Shown: piece by piece, positions 6,840-13,505 of the stretch | Position numbering within the stretch: the first letter of the stretch is position 1 | How the letters are laid out: each line of letters begins with the position of its first letter | NCBI GenBank assembly: GCA_016182435.1 | Contig: JACPGN010000149.1 | Location: forward strand, 1-13,505 | Direction of reading: 5' to 3' | Source of the DNA: Lentisphaerota bacterium | GTDB lineage: Bacteria > Verrucomicrobiota > Kiritimatiellia > JAAZAB01 | DNA length: 13,505 nt | Program-made: the position numbers and the translations under genes | The notes under the pieces: model-generated | Database searches by the model: none | What the model was told of the DNA's origin: nothing | What the model saw: only the letters and a program-made list of their open reading frames with translations

Positions 6840-6965
6840 TTCTTTTTTTTCATCGCGGTTCCTGATGTTTCAGGTACTATATTCACGGAAAATGTTACGG
6901 CATTACCGATTATCAGATCCAGCGGCCCGAGACAAGCCAATTGTCGCGGGATGCGCGGGTTGAAC

Positions 6966-6993
6966 TTGACCATGCGGGGCAACGGTTTATGAT
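6966..6993 (+). promoter_or_regulatory. Sigma70-like promoter of the amidohydrolase gene
   Basis: TTGACC (6966-6971), a 16-nt spacer and TATGAT (6988-6993; one base in this hexamer differs from TATAAT) form a good -35/-10 pair. Transcription would start near 7000, just before the AAAGGAAA ribosome binding site (7003-7010) of the gene starting at 7015. Confidence 0.55.
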
Positions 6994-7014
6994 GAGGCTC
7001 TTAAAGGAAACTTC

Positions 7015-7839
7015 ATGAACCGAATCTCAAGCCTGCCATCGCGTTCCTTGCGGGTCGCTGTGCTCCAGAACAGCGCCGGAGCGGACGCGGAACACAATCT
7101 CTCCGTGATCATGCGGCGGCTGTGCCGCGCGCGCTCGTGCGACCTGTTTGCGCTGCCCGAGGTGTGCGCGCTGCGCGGCAACAAGGCCGATTATCGCGCG
7201 GTGGCTGAGCGCCTGCCGGGCCCCATCATCCAGCGCCTGATGGCCCTGGCCAGGCATTGCCACGCCTGGGTACTGGCTGGCAGTGTGATTGAGCGAACGC
7301 GCGGCAAGTTTTACAATACCAGCGTGCTGATCAACCGCCAAGGCCGGATTGTCAAGCGCTATCGGAAAATCCACTTGTTCGAGGCTAACTTGGATAGCGG
7401 AGAGGTTGTCCGGGAAAGCGACATCTACACTGCAGGCGCTAAACCCGTTATGGCCGAGATCGAAGGCTGGCGTTGCGGCCTGGCCATCTGCTACGACCTC
7501 CGCTTTCCGGAATTGTTCCGCCATTATTCCCGGCAGGGGGCCGTTCTTTTTTTTGTGCCCTCCAATTTTACGCAGAAAACCGGCAAGGATCACTGGGCAA
7601 CGCTGGTCAGGGCGCGGGCGATCGAGAATCAGGCGTTTGTGGTGGCGCCTAACCAGTGCGGCGTCAACCCACGCACCGGCATTGCCAGTTACGGCCACAG
7701 CCTGGTGGCGGGTCCCTGGGGCGACGTGCTGGCCCAAGCCGGCAACAAGGAGACCATTCTCACCGTCACCCTTCATCCGGAAGATTTGCGCCGCACCCGC
7801 GCGCGCATTCCCGTCCTGCGGCATCGGCGGCTGGGGTGA
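7015..7839 (+). CDS. Carbon-nitrogen hydrolase (nitrilase superfamily, Nit1/NitFhit-like amidase)
   Basis: A cytoplasmic amidase of 274 residues, normal for the family. The catalytic triad is visible: Glu49 in LFALPEVCAL, Lys118 in YRKIHLFEAN, and Cys159 in AICYDLRFPELFR. The segments PSNFTQKTGKDHW (182-194) and RARAIENQAFVVAPNQCG (199-216) are typical of the Nit1/NitFhit branch, whose studied members hydrolyse deaminated glutathione or similar omega-amides. The C-terminus (ARIPVLRHRR) matches the family's usual end. ATG 7015 has a strong Shine-Dalgarno sequence (AAAGGAAA). The precise substrate cannot be read from the sequence. Confidence 0.93.
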   Translation: MNRISSLPSRSLRVAVLQNSAGADAEHNLSVIMRRLCRARSCDLFALPEVCALRGNKADYRAVAERLPGPIIQRLMALARHCHAWVLAGSVIERTRGKFYNTSVLINRQGRIVKRYRKIHLFEANLDSGEVVRESDIYTAGAKPVMAEIEGWRCGLAICYDLRFPELFRHYSRQGAVLFFVPSNFTQKTGKDHWATLVRARAIENQAFVVAPNQCGVNPRTGIASYGHSLVAGPWGDVLAQAGNKETILTVTLHPEDLRRTRARIPVLRHRRLG

Positions 7840-7880
7840 AAGAAAACAATCGGACGACAGACGACGGACGACGGATGCCG

Positions 7881-7959
7881 GCCTGCCCGAGCTCGGCCAG
7901 GGACGCCAAGCCCTGCGGGACGCGGCCACGGCGTCACCCCTGGCCGAGCTCGGGCAGGC
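7881..7959. repeat. 22-bp perfect inverted repeat
   Basis: The left arm GCCTGCCCGAGCTCGGCCAG plus GG (7881-7902) is the exact reverse complement of 7938-7959, with a 35-nt spacer. Each arm is itself nearly palindromic around GAGCTC. A third copy with one extra base lies at 9815-9838. The transcript of the upstream amidase gene would form a very stable hairpin here, although no U-tract follows. Confidence 0.9.
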
Positions 7960-8052
7960 GCCGCAGCTACATGAAGAAATCAGAGGACGGAAATCAGAAA
8001 TCAAGTGGACCGAGCCGGCTCACCGTTAACCCGCTGAGGGCGGAACCGACGT

Positions 8053-8078
8053 CTATCACACTTTATAAAGTGTGATAG
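8053..8078. promoter_or_regulatory. 26-nt perfect palindrome (possible operator)
   Basis: The half-site CTATCACACTTTA is followed directly by its exact reverse complement. It is AT-rich in a GC-rich setting and unlike the repeats around it. It could be a dimeric regulator site or a transcript hairpin, but no T-run follows it. Confidence 0.6.
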
Positions 8079-8160
8079 GGGGCCGGGCATTCCGCTTTAG
8101 CGGGACCGGCCGGACCGGCTCGCGCCGCGGACGGTCCGGCCAAGGCGGGATTCCGCCCCG

Positions 8161-8170
8161 GCGGATCCGC
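8161..8170. repeat. GCGGATCCGC palindrome
   Basis: Perfect 10-nt palindrome, followed by ATAGGCGGAAAAC, which mirrors the CCATAGGCGGATCC form of other copies. Member of the BamHI-centred repeat family of this window. Confidence 0.7.
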
Positions 8171-8242
8171 ATAGGCGGAAAACTCGGCGCCCCGCCTGCA
8201 GCGCTATGCACAGCATTGCGGGCAGGTTGCCCCGCGCTGTAG

Positions 8243-9703
<1,461 letters not shown>

Positions 9704-9779
9704 TACCTCAATCACGAGGAACTACCATGAAAAACAAGATGCCACGGGCATCCGCCTGCGGCGGAATGTTTCCGCCCGA

Positions 9780-9791
9780 CGCGGATCCGCG
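9780..9791. repeat. CGCGGATCCGCG palindrome
   Basis: Perfect 12-nt palindrome with the same GCGGATCCGC core as four other copies, followed by GAGGCGGAG. It lies 9 nt before the second phased hairpin, mirroring the pairing seen at 6706-6839. Confidence 0.8.
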
Positions 9792-9800
9792 GAGGCGGAG

Positions 9801-9913
9801 ACCACGGATGGCACGGCCTGCCCGAGCGTCGGCCAGGGATAACGCTGATTGTTGACGGCCGCCCGGCGGCCGTCAACGGTCTGACCATCCGTGAAATCAG
9901 TGTAATCAGTGGT
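9801..9913. repeat. Phased long hairpin repeat, copy 2, with nested insertion
   Basis: The right arm (9887-9913, 27 nt) pairs imperfectly with a left arm split in two (9801-9816 and 9839-9849, together also 27 nt). The 22 nt between the halves (9817-9838) are the repeat seen at 7881. The TGAT/GGAT units recur every 9 nt. The loop contains a perfect 12-bp hairpin, GTTGACGGCCGC/GCGGCCGTCAAC (9851-9877, 3-nt loop). Confidence 0.85.
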
Positions 9914-9958
9914 TGATCTTTTGTATTGCGGGTATAGCCCACATTAGGGCGCTTAAGC

Positions 9959-10273
9959 ATGAACGTCTGGCTGACGATTTACCGGGCGGCTACGATCGTT
10001 TTTGTGGTCATGGTGATTGTAGCCATTATCAGCTTGTTCCTGCCCAAGATCCGCCAGAACCGGGAACTGCAGCGCAAACTTGGCGCTATGGAAGAGGAAA
10101 ATCGCACCCGGGAAGATCTGGTCAAGGAATTGCAAACGCAGCAGGACCAGTTCCTCTCGGATCCGCATTACGTGGAGCGGATTGCCCGCGAAGAGCTGGG
10201 CAAGGCCAAGGCGGGTGAAACCGTTTTCCGGTTCAGCGAGCGCAAAACCAATGCGTTTCACGTCCGGCCCTGA
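9959..10273 (+). CDS. ftsB: Septum formation initiator FtsB/DivIC family protein
   Basis: A 104-residue bitopic membrane protein of the divisome; FtsB forms a complex with FtsL and FtsQ that activates septal wall synthesis. It has a short cytoplasmic N-terminus, one membrane span at about 8-28 (IYRAATIVFVVMVIVAIISL), a charged coiled coil at about 31-66 rich in Gln, Glu and Leu, and the family's C-terminal block DPHYVERIAREELGKAKAGE (68-87), followed by TVFRF. The ATG at 9959 places the span correctly. The gene follows eno, and the NamZ-family gene begins 14 nt after it, so ftsB and the muramidase may share a transcript, both concerned with the cell wall. Confidence 0.93.
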   Translation: MNVWLTIYRAATIVFVVMVIVAIISLFLPKIRQNRELQRKLGAMEEENRTREDLVKELQTQQDQFLSDPHYVERIAREELGKAKAGETVFRFSERKTNAFHVRP

Positions 10274-10287
10274 TTCCGCAATTTAAT

Positions 10288-11514
10288 ATGCGTTTCCTCC
10301 CGGGCATTGATGTTCTGCTGAGCAAGCACCGGCACTGGCTGAAGGGCCGGCGCCTCGGCCTGCTAAGCCACCTGGCCGCGGTGGACGCACGCGGGATGAC
10401 TTCGGCCGAGCGGCTGTGGCACGAGCGCGCCTTCAAGTTGAAGGCCTTGTTCGGGCCGGAGCACGGTTTCTTCGGCCTGGGCGGCGCCGGTGAGAATCTT
10501 GGCCACTGCCGCCATCCCGCTTGGCGGATTCCGGTTTATTCGCTATACGGCCCGACGCGCCGGCCAACGCCGGCCATGTTCAAGAACCTGGATGTGATTG
10601 TCGTAGACCTTCAGGACCTCGGCGCGCGCTGTTACACCTACGTCGCCACGCTGCGCTATGTGCTGGAGCAGGCCAATGCGCTGGGGAAGGAAGTCATTGT
10701 GGCCGACCGCCCCATTCCTCTGCCGCGGATCGTTGATGGGCCCATGCGCGACAACGCCCTGTCCACCATAGGCGGATCCGCCTTCGGCGGAGAAAGTTTT
10801 GTGGCCAGCGTGTGCGCGCCCATGCACTATGGCATGACGCCCGGCGAAATGGCGCTCTGGCTTAAGGTCGAGCTCGGATTAAAGATACCAGTCCGGGTGG
10901 CGCGGATGCAGGGGTATAACCGCCCGGGCGGACGCGGCCAGGACTGGCCGCCCTGGATCCCGCCCTCGCCGGGCATCCGCGCCTGGGAGGCCGGCCAATG
11001 TTACTTAGCCACCATCTTTGCCGAAGCATTGAGCGCTTTTGACAATGGGCGCGGAACGAACCTGGCGTTCCAGGTGTTTGCGGCGCCGTGGCTGAAAAGC
11101 GCGAGTGTTTGCGAGCGGCTGAATGCGTTGCGCGTGCCGGGCGTGTCGTTTTACGCGCACCCCTACTCGCCTGGGCGTAGTCCGGCAACAGCCGGAGCGA
11201 AGCCTGGCAAATCCGGAAAAGCCGCGACGGTGTTTGACGGCGTCCGTCTGGCCGTGACCGATCCCAATATATTCTGCCCCGTCTTCACCAGCGTTGTCAT
11301 TCTGTGGAGCTTGCAGGAACTCTACGGCGTGCGGAAGGTCTGGAAAGGCCAAGGCAGCCGGGAGAATTTTTTTGACCAGCTTTATGGCACTGCGGCCCTC
11401 CGCCGGGCGCTGCAATCCGGCGCCACGCCGGAACAGATCCGGCACGCGTGGCTTAAACCGCTCAGGGTTTTCGCGCGCTCCCGCGCGGAGAGAGTGCTTT
11501 ATCCCAACGGATGA
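10288..11514 (+). CDS. DUF1343 / NamZ-like exo-beta-N-acetylmuramidase (GH171) with repeat-derived inserts
   Basis: A 408-residue protein matching the NamZ family, whose Bacillus member releases terminal MurNAc from peptidoglycan fragments. Family marks are LFGPEHGFFG (54-63; the Glu of PEHG is a proposed catalytic residue), PVYSLYGPTRRPTP (82-95), DVIVVDLQDLGARCYTY (102-118), VADRPIPL (138-145), PMHYGMTPGEMALW (178-191) and GVRLAVTDPN (318-327). No signal peptide is visible, although many relatives are exported. Two stretches look foreign: residues about 159-169 (STIGGSAFGGE) are encoded by the dispersed GGCGGATCCGCC repeat, and about 295-313 (PGRSPATAGAKPGKSGKAA) covers a CCGGC/GCCGG hairpin at a place where relatives have a short loop. 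The frame stays open through both, so the gene is probably functional. Confidence 0.88.
   Translation: MRFLPGIDVLLSKHRHWLKGRRLGLLSHLAAVDARGMTSAERLWHERAFKLKALFGPEHGFFGLGGAGENLGHCRHPAWRIPVYSLYGPTRRPTPAMFKNLDVIVVDLQDLGARCYTYVATLRYVLEQANALGKEVIVADRPIPLPRIVDGPMRDNALSTIGGSAFGGESFVASVCAPMHYGMTPGEMALWLKVELGLKIPVRVARMQGYNRPGGRGQDWPPWIPPSPGIRAWEAGQCYLATIFAEALSAFDNGRGTNLAFQVFAAPWLKSASVCERLNALRVPGVSFYAHPYSPGRSPATAGAKPGKSGKAATVFDGVRLAVTDPNIFCPVFTSVVILWSLQELYGVRKVWKGQGSRENFFDQLYGTAALRRALQSGATPEQIRHAWLKPLRVFARSRAERVLYPNG
10766..10796 (+). repeat. GGCGGATCCGCC repeat embedded in frame in the NamZ gene
   Basis: CCATAGGCGGATCCGCCT is identical to 6811-6828, followed by TCGGCGGAGAAAG here versus CTGGCGG-AAAG there. 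It is translated as T-I-G-G-S-A-F-G-G-E and lies between DRPIPLPRIVDGPM and the SFV segment, where family members are shorter. Confidence 0.85.
11181..11196 (+). repeat. Hairpin within the NamZ gene (second candidate insert)
   Basis: TCCGGC-AACA-GCCGGA is a perfect 6-bp hairpin encoding S-P-A-T-A-G inside a Pro/Ala/Gly/Lys-rich loop of about 19 residues before the conserved DGVRLAVTDP strand. No second copy exists in the window, so its mobile origin is an inference. Confidence 0.4.
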
Positions 11515-11531
11515 GAAGCTGTGAAAAAATT

Positions 11532-11645
11532 ACGGACGACATGGAAGTCGTCCCTCCACTCGTGGCGCGTGGCGAGCCATTGGTGAAATCAAGCCGTCCC
11601 GACCAGAATGGGACGGGATGGAGGGTCGGGTTCCACCCCGACCGT
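11532..11645. repeat. Inverted pair of 27-nt repeats flanking a hairpin
   Basis: The reverse complement of 11532-11558 (TGGAGGGACGACTTCC...) matches 11619-11645 (TGGAGGGTCGGGTTCC...) at most positions. Between them lie a CTCG/CGAG structure (about 11559-11576) and a 7-bp hairpin CCGTCCC/GGGACGG (11594-11616). This fills the spacer before the MFS gene. Confidence 0.75.
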
Positions 11646-11677
11646 CTGGGTTCGATTTTGTCACAGCTTCTGAGTTT

Positions 11678-12970
11678 ATGAGCTCTCCTTCTTCATTCCT
11701 GGAGCGCGCGCAGCGGCTGAACCCGCAACTGAAGCTGTTCCTGGCGGGAATAGCGCTCCTGAGCATCACTGGCGGCATCGGCGAAAGCACGTTCAATAAT
11801 TTTCTGAGCGACACCTTTAACCTGAGCGCCCGCTCTCGCGGCTTTCTCGAATTTCCCCGCGAACTGCCTGGGCTGCTGACGGCCCTATTCGCCGGAGCGC
11901 TCTTTTTTCTCAGCGAGACGCGCCTGGCGGCGTTTGCCGCGCTGTGCGTGGGAGTGGGAATGCTGGGCCTGGCGCTCTGGGGCACTTCCTGGACAATGAT
12001 GCTGATCTTCATGATTGTCTGGAGCATTGGGATCCATCTGCTGATTGCGCTGCGCTCGTCCATCGGCATGGCTTTAGCCCACCCCGAGCACAAGGGGCGG
12101 CGCCTTGGTCAGATTCAGGGCGTGGGGATTGCCGCCAGCATTGTGGGCTGCGCTTTAGTTTGGCTGCTGATGAAATACTTAGAAGCCGGGTATCGCACCA
12201 TGTTTATCATCGGCGGGGTGCTGGCCCTGGCGGCGGCTTTTGTTCTACTGGCCATGGGCATGCCCAATGCATCTGGGCAACGCTCGAAGTTCGTGTTCCG
12301 GCCGCAATACTGGCTTTTCTATCTGCAGGCCTTGCTGTTTGGCGCGCGCAAGCAGATTTTCATCACTTTCGGCCCGTGGGTGCTGATTAAAATCTTCAAT
12401 CAGCCGGCCTATATTTTTGCCCAGCTCTGGATGGTGGCGGGCGCCCTGGGCATCCTGTTCCAGCCGGCTTTGGGCCGGGCCATTGACCGGTTCGGCGAAC
12501 GCCGGGTGCTGATGGCGGATGCTGCCCTGATTTTCGGCGTGTGCCTCGGTTACGGCTACGCGCACCTGGTTGGCAGCCGCTTCCTGGCGCTGGGCTTGCT
12601 TTATGCCTGTTTTGTGGGCGATTTGCTGCTCTTTGGAACCAATATGGCGCGCGACACGTACCTGGCTAAAATCGCGCTCAAACCGGAGGACGTGGCGCCC
12701 TCGCTCTCGTTGGGCGTCAGCATCAACCATATCGTTTCCATGTCCGTGCCGGCCCTGGGGGGACTACTCTGGATGCGCTATGGGCATGCTTCCGTGTTCC
12801 TGGCGGCGGCGGGCGTGGCCGTGCTCATGCTCATTTTCAGCAACCTGATTTCCACCGGAAAAACCCAGCGCGGAGCACGTCGGCCTTCGTCCCACCTACG
12901 CGAGAGAGGCTACGGCGGGCAGGCCGACGGCTACAGTAAGAATTGCCTCGTTCCTCGGCGCCTAACTTGA
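11678..12970 (+). CDS. Major facilitator superfamily transporter with repeat-derived C-terminal tail
   Basis: A membrane protein of 430 residues with about 12 hydrophobic segments: LFLAGIALLSITGGIGEST at the front, LLTALFAGALFFL, a Gly/Trp-rich stretch around LALWGTSWTMMLIFMIVWSI, a central loop near residues 195-205, and AVLMLIFSNLI at the end. Such proteins move small solutes by proton-coupled or facilitated transport; the substrate is unknown. The start ATG 11678 (MSSPSSFLERAQRL) is preferred; an in-frame ATG at 11618 would begin in a dispersed repeat. No clear ribosome binding site precedes it. The last 30 or so residues after STGKTQ are encoded by repeat DNA (12878-12942), so the original stop was probably near 12875. 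Confidence 0.85.
   Translation: MSSPSSFLERAQRLNPQLKLFLAGIALLSITGGIGESTFNNFLSDTFNLSARSRGFLEFPRELPGLLTALFAGALFFLSETRLAAFAALCVGVGMLGLALWGTSWTMMLIFMIVWSIGIHLLIALRSSIGMALAHPEHKGRRLGQIQGVGIAASIVGCALVWLLMKYLEAGYRTMFIIGGVLALAAAFVLLAMGMPNASGQRSKFVFRPQYWLFYLQALLFGARKQIFITFGPWVLIKIFNQPAYIFAQLWMVAGALGILFQPALGRAIDRFGERRVLMADAALIFGVCLGYGYAHLVGSRFLALGLLYACFVGDLLLFGTNMARDTYLAKIALKPEDVAPSLSLGVSINHIVSMSVPALGGLLWMRYGHASVFLAAAGVAVLMLIFSNLISTGKTQRGARRPSSHLRERGYGGQADGYSKNCLVPRRLT
12878..12942. repeat. Repeat sequence forming the 3' end of the MFS gene
   Basis: CGTCGGCCT (12878-12886) pairs with AGGCCGACG (12921-12929), a 9-bp stem around an internal CCTACGCGAGAGAGGCTACGG stretch. It is followed by GCTACAGTAAGAA (12930-12942), identical to 13010-13022 in the element downstream. 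Confidence 0.75.
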
Positions 12971-12990
12971 TGCTAAGGAATTTCAGAGAC

Positions 12991-13057
12991 GCGGCAACAG
13001 AGTGCCGCAGCTACAGTAAGAACATTCCAGAATGTAGCCGCCCCACTCTGTTGGGGC
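12991..13057. repeat. Multi-hairpin dispersed element with complementary loops
   Basis: Hairpin 1 is GCGGCA-ACAGAG-TGCCGC (12991-13008), hairpin 2 is ACATTC-CA-GAATGT (13022-13035) and hairpin 3 is GCCCCA-CTCTGT-TGGGGC (13040-13057). The hexaloops of hairpins 1 and 3 are exact reverse complements. The same sequence can instead fold as one long stem, because 12995-13015 and 13033-13053 are 21-nt inverted repeats with three mismatches. Confidence 0.85.
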
Positions 13058-13068
13058 GTTGTAAAAGT

Positions 13069-13131
13069 CGCGGCCTTGCCGTCGCTGTCATAATCGGCCG
13101 GAGCGGGAGCATAGCCGGTCCCGCCCAGTGA
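13069..13131 (-). pseudogene. FG-GAP/VCBS-like repeat fragment
   Basis: On the minus strand 13131-13069 reads SLGGTGYAPAPADYDSDGKA, the hallmark start of an FG-GAP-type beta-propeller repeat (G-Y-x-P-x-P-A-D-Y-D-G-D-G-K-A) with its Asp-rich calcium-binding loop. It runs straight into the multi-hairpin element, which replaces the rest of the unit. It lies beyond the stop of the secreted protein gene, in the same direction, and is probably the leftover of a neighbouring surface-protein gene. Confidence 0.5.
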
Positions 13132-13162
13132 GCGCCCCGGGGTCAATGATAACAAACGATCT

Positions 13163-13505
13163 TTACTGCGCGGCAACACTCACCGAGTCAATCAGAATCA
13201 TTCCGTTAATGTCCAGAATTCCATCCAGCGGATAATCAACGGCGAACCAGAACGTGTATGAACCGGCTGGTAATCCGGCATAATTCAACACTTCCGTTTC
13301 CGGCAGCTCGAACAAGGCGCCCTGATACACCGGAACACAATTTGAAAGAACGCCGTCAAATTGTGTCCACTGCCTTGAACTATCCAGGTAGAACCAACTT
13401 GAATTCGCCCGCGCCACAACCCACCAGTCAACATTAGTGCCGGCATATTCTCCCGGATTTAACTGAACAGTGACTGAGAGATCAGTCCCGCGGTTAATGC
13501 TGATA
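13163..13505 (-). CDS. C-terminal part of a secreted/surface protein (5' end outside the window)
   Basis: The reading frame enters from the right edge with no start and gives 113 residues (ISINRGTDLSVTVQLNPGEY, AGTNVDWWVVARANSSWFYL, and so on) ending ...DSVSVAAQ. It is an all-beta domain: LPAGSYTFWFAVDYPLDGIL followed by DINGMILIDSVSV resembles a C-terminal module common in large uncharacterised extracellular proteins of environmental bacteria, often after VCBS/FG-GAP or polysaccharide-binding regions. An internal GTG could give an 84-residue product, but the homologous-looking strands begin further upstream, so a truncated large gene is far more likely. The function of the whole protein is unknown. 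Confidence 0.75.
   Translation of the reverse strand, partial: ISINRGTDLSVTVQLNPGEYAGTNVDWWVVARANSSWFYLDSSRQWTQFDGVLSNCVPVYQGALFELPETEVLNYAGLPAGSYTFWFAVDYPLDGILDINGMILIDSVSVAAQ

Larger units (their letters stand above)
9704..9958. other. Repeat-built spacer between eno and ftsB
   Basis: A short frame begins at ATG 9727 (MKNKMPRASACGGMFPP...) but is repeat-derived. The spacer holds a CGCGGATCCGCG palindrome and a nested phased hairpin. Only about 45 nt before ftsB is repeat-free, and I see no clear promoter there. Confidence 0.6.

Noticed and set aside
7027..8004. 325-codon minus-strand frame opposite the amidohydrolase
   Set aside because: The + strand gene has its catalytic triad, promoter and ribosome binding site; the antisense frame is a GC-rich shadow.
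9851..9877. 12-bp hairpin between eno and ftsB as a terminator
   Set aside because: The stem is strong but there is no U-tract after it, and it lies inside a dispersed repeat.
11618..11677. Twenty-residue N-terminal extension of the MFS protein
   Set aside because: It is encoded by a dispersed 27-nt repeat; ATG 11678 gives a normal transporter N-terminus.
12973..13179. 68-residue minus-strand gene
   Set aside because: Only about 20 residues resemble an FG-GAP repeat; the remainder is the multi-hairpin element, so it is listed as a fragment instead.

Overview
The window is about 13.5 kb of GC-rich bacterial DNA packed with short dispersed palindromic repeats. No rRNA or marker protein fixes the taxonomy. 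The repeat style, the NamZ-type muramidase next to eno and ftsB, and a large secreted protein ending in an FG-GAP-like context together suggest a PVC-superphylum bacterium (Kiritimatiellota, Verrucomicrobia or Lentisphaerae-like) or a similar environmental lineage. This is an inference from sequence style.

Left block (1-6578) is an accessory, defence-island-like region read entirely on the + strand. It holds a frameshifted excisionase/MerR-type HTH gene split by a short repeat; a translationally coupled pair (DUF4062 protein, then an AlbA_2/Schlafen-type protein with a GHKL ATPase and a winged helix); a 45-codon remnant carrying a cytosine-methyltransferase-like motif I, coupled by ATGA to a YhcG (DUF1016) PD-(D/E)XK nuclease; a winged-helix C-terminal remnant; a truncated radC start; and a DUF2075 helicase with an N-terminal PD-(D/E)XK-like domain. 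This mix of intact antiviral-type genes and truncated gene ends is typical of a recombining defence island. It abuts the 3' end of a tRNA-Ser(GGA) gene, a classical integration target, but no integrase lies in the window.

Right block (6671-13505) looks like core genome: a nitrilase-superfamily amidohydrolase with a good sigma70-like promoter, enolase, FtsB, a DUF1343/NamZ (GH171) protein, an MFS transporter, and, on the minus strand at the right edge, the C-terminal part of a secreted protein. The eno-ftsB adjacency is seen in other bacteria.

The non-coding DNA of the right block is built almost entirely from dispersed repeats: five copies of a GCGGATCCGC-centred palindrome, two long hairpins with 9-10 nt internal phasing (one with another repeat nested in its arm), a 22-bp perfect inverted repeat, a 26-nt perfect palindrome, and an element with two hairpins whose loops are complementary. 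Some lie inside genes: one is in frame in the NamZ gene, another hairpin lies in the same gene, the MFS C-terminus is made of repeat sequence, and one splits the HTH gene. The most notable points are these protein-embedded repeats and the DUF4062-AlbA_2 operon.
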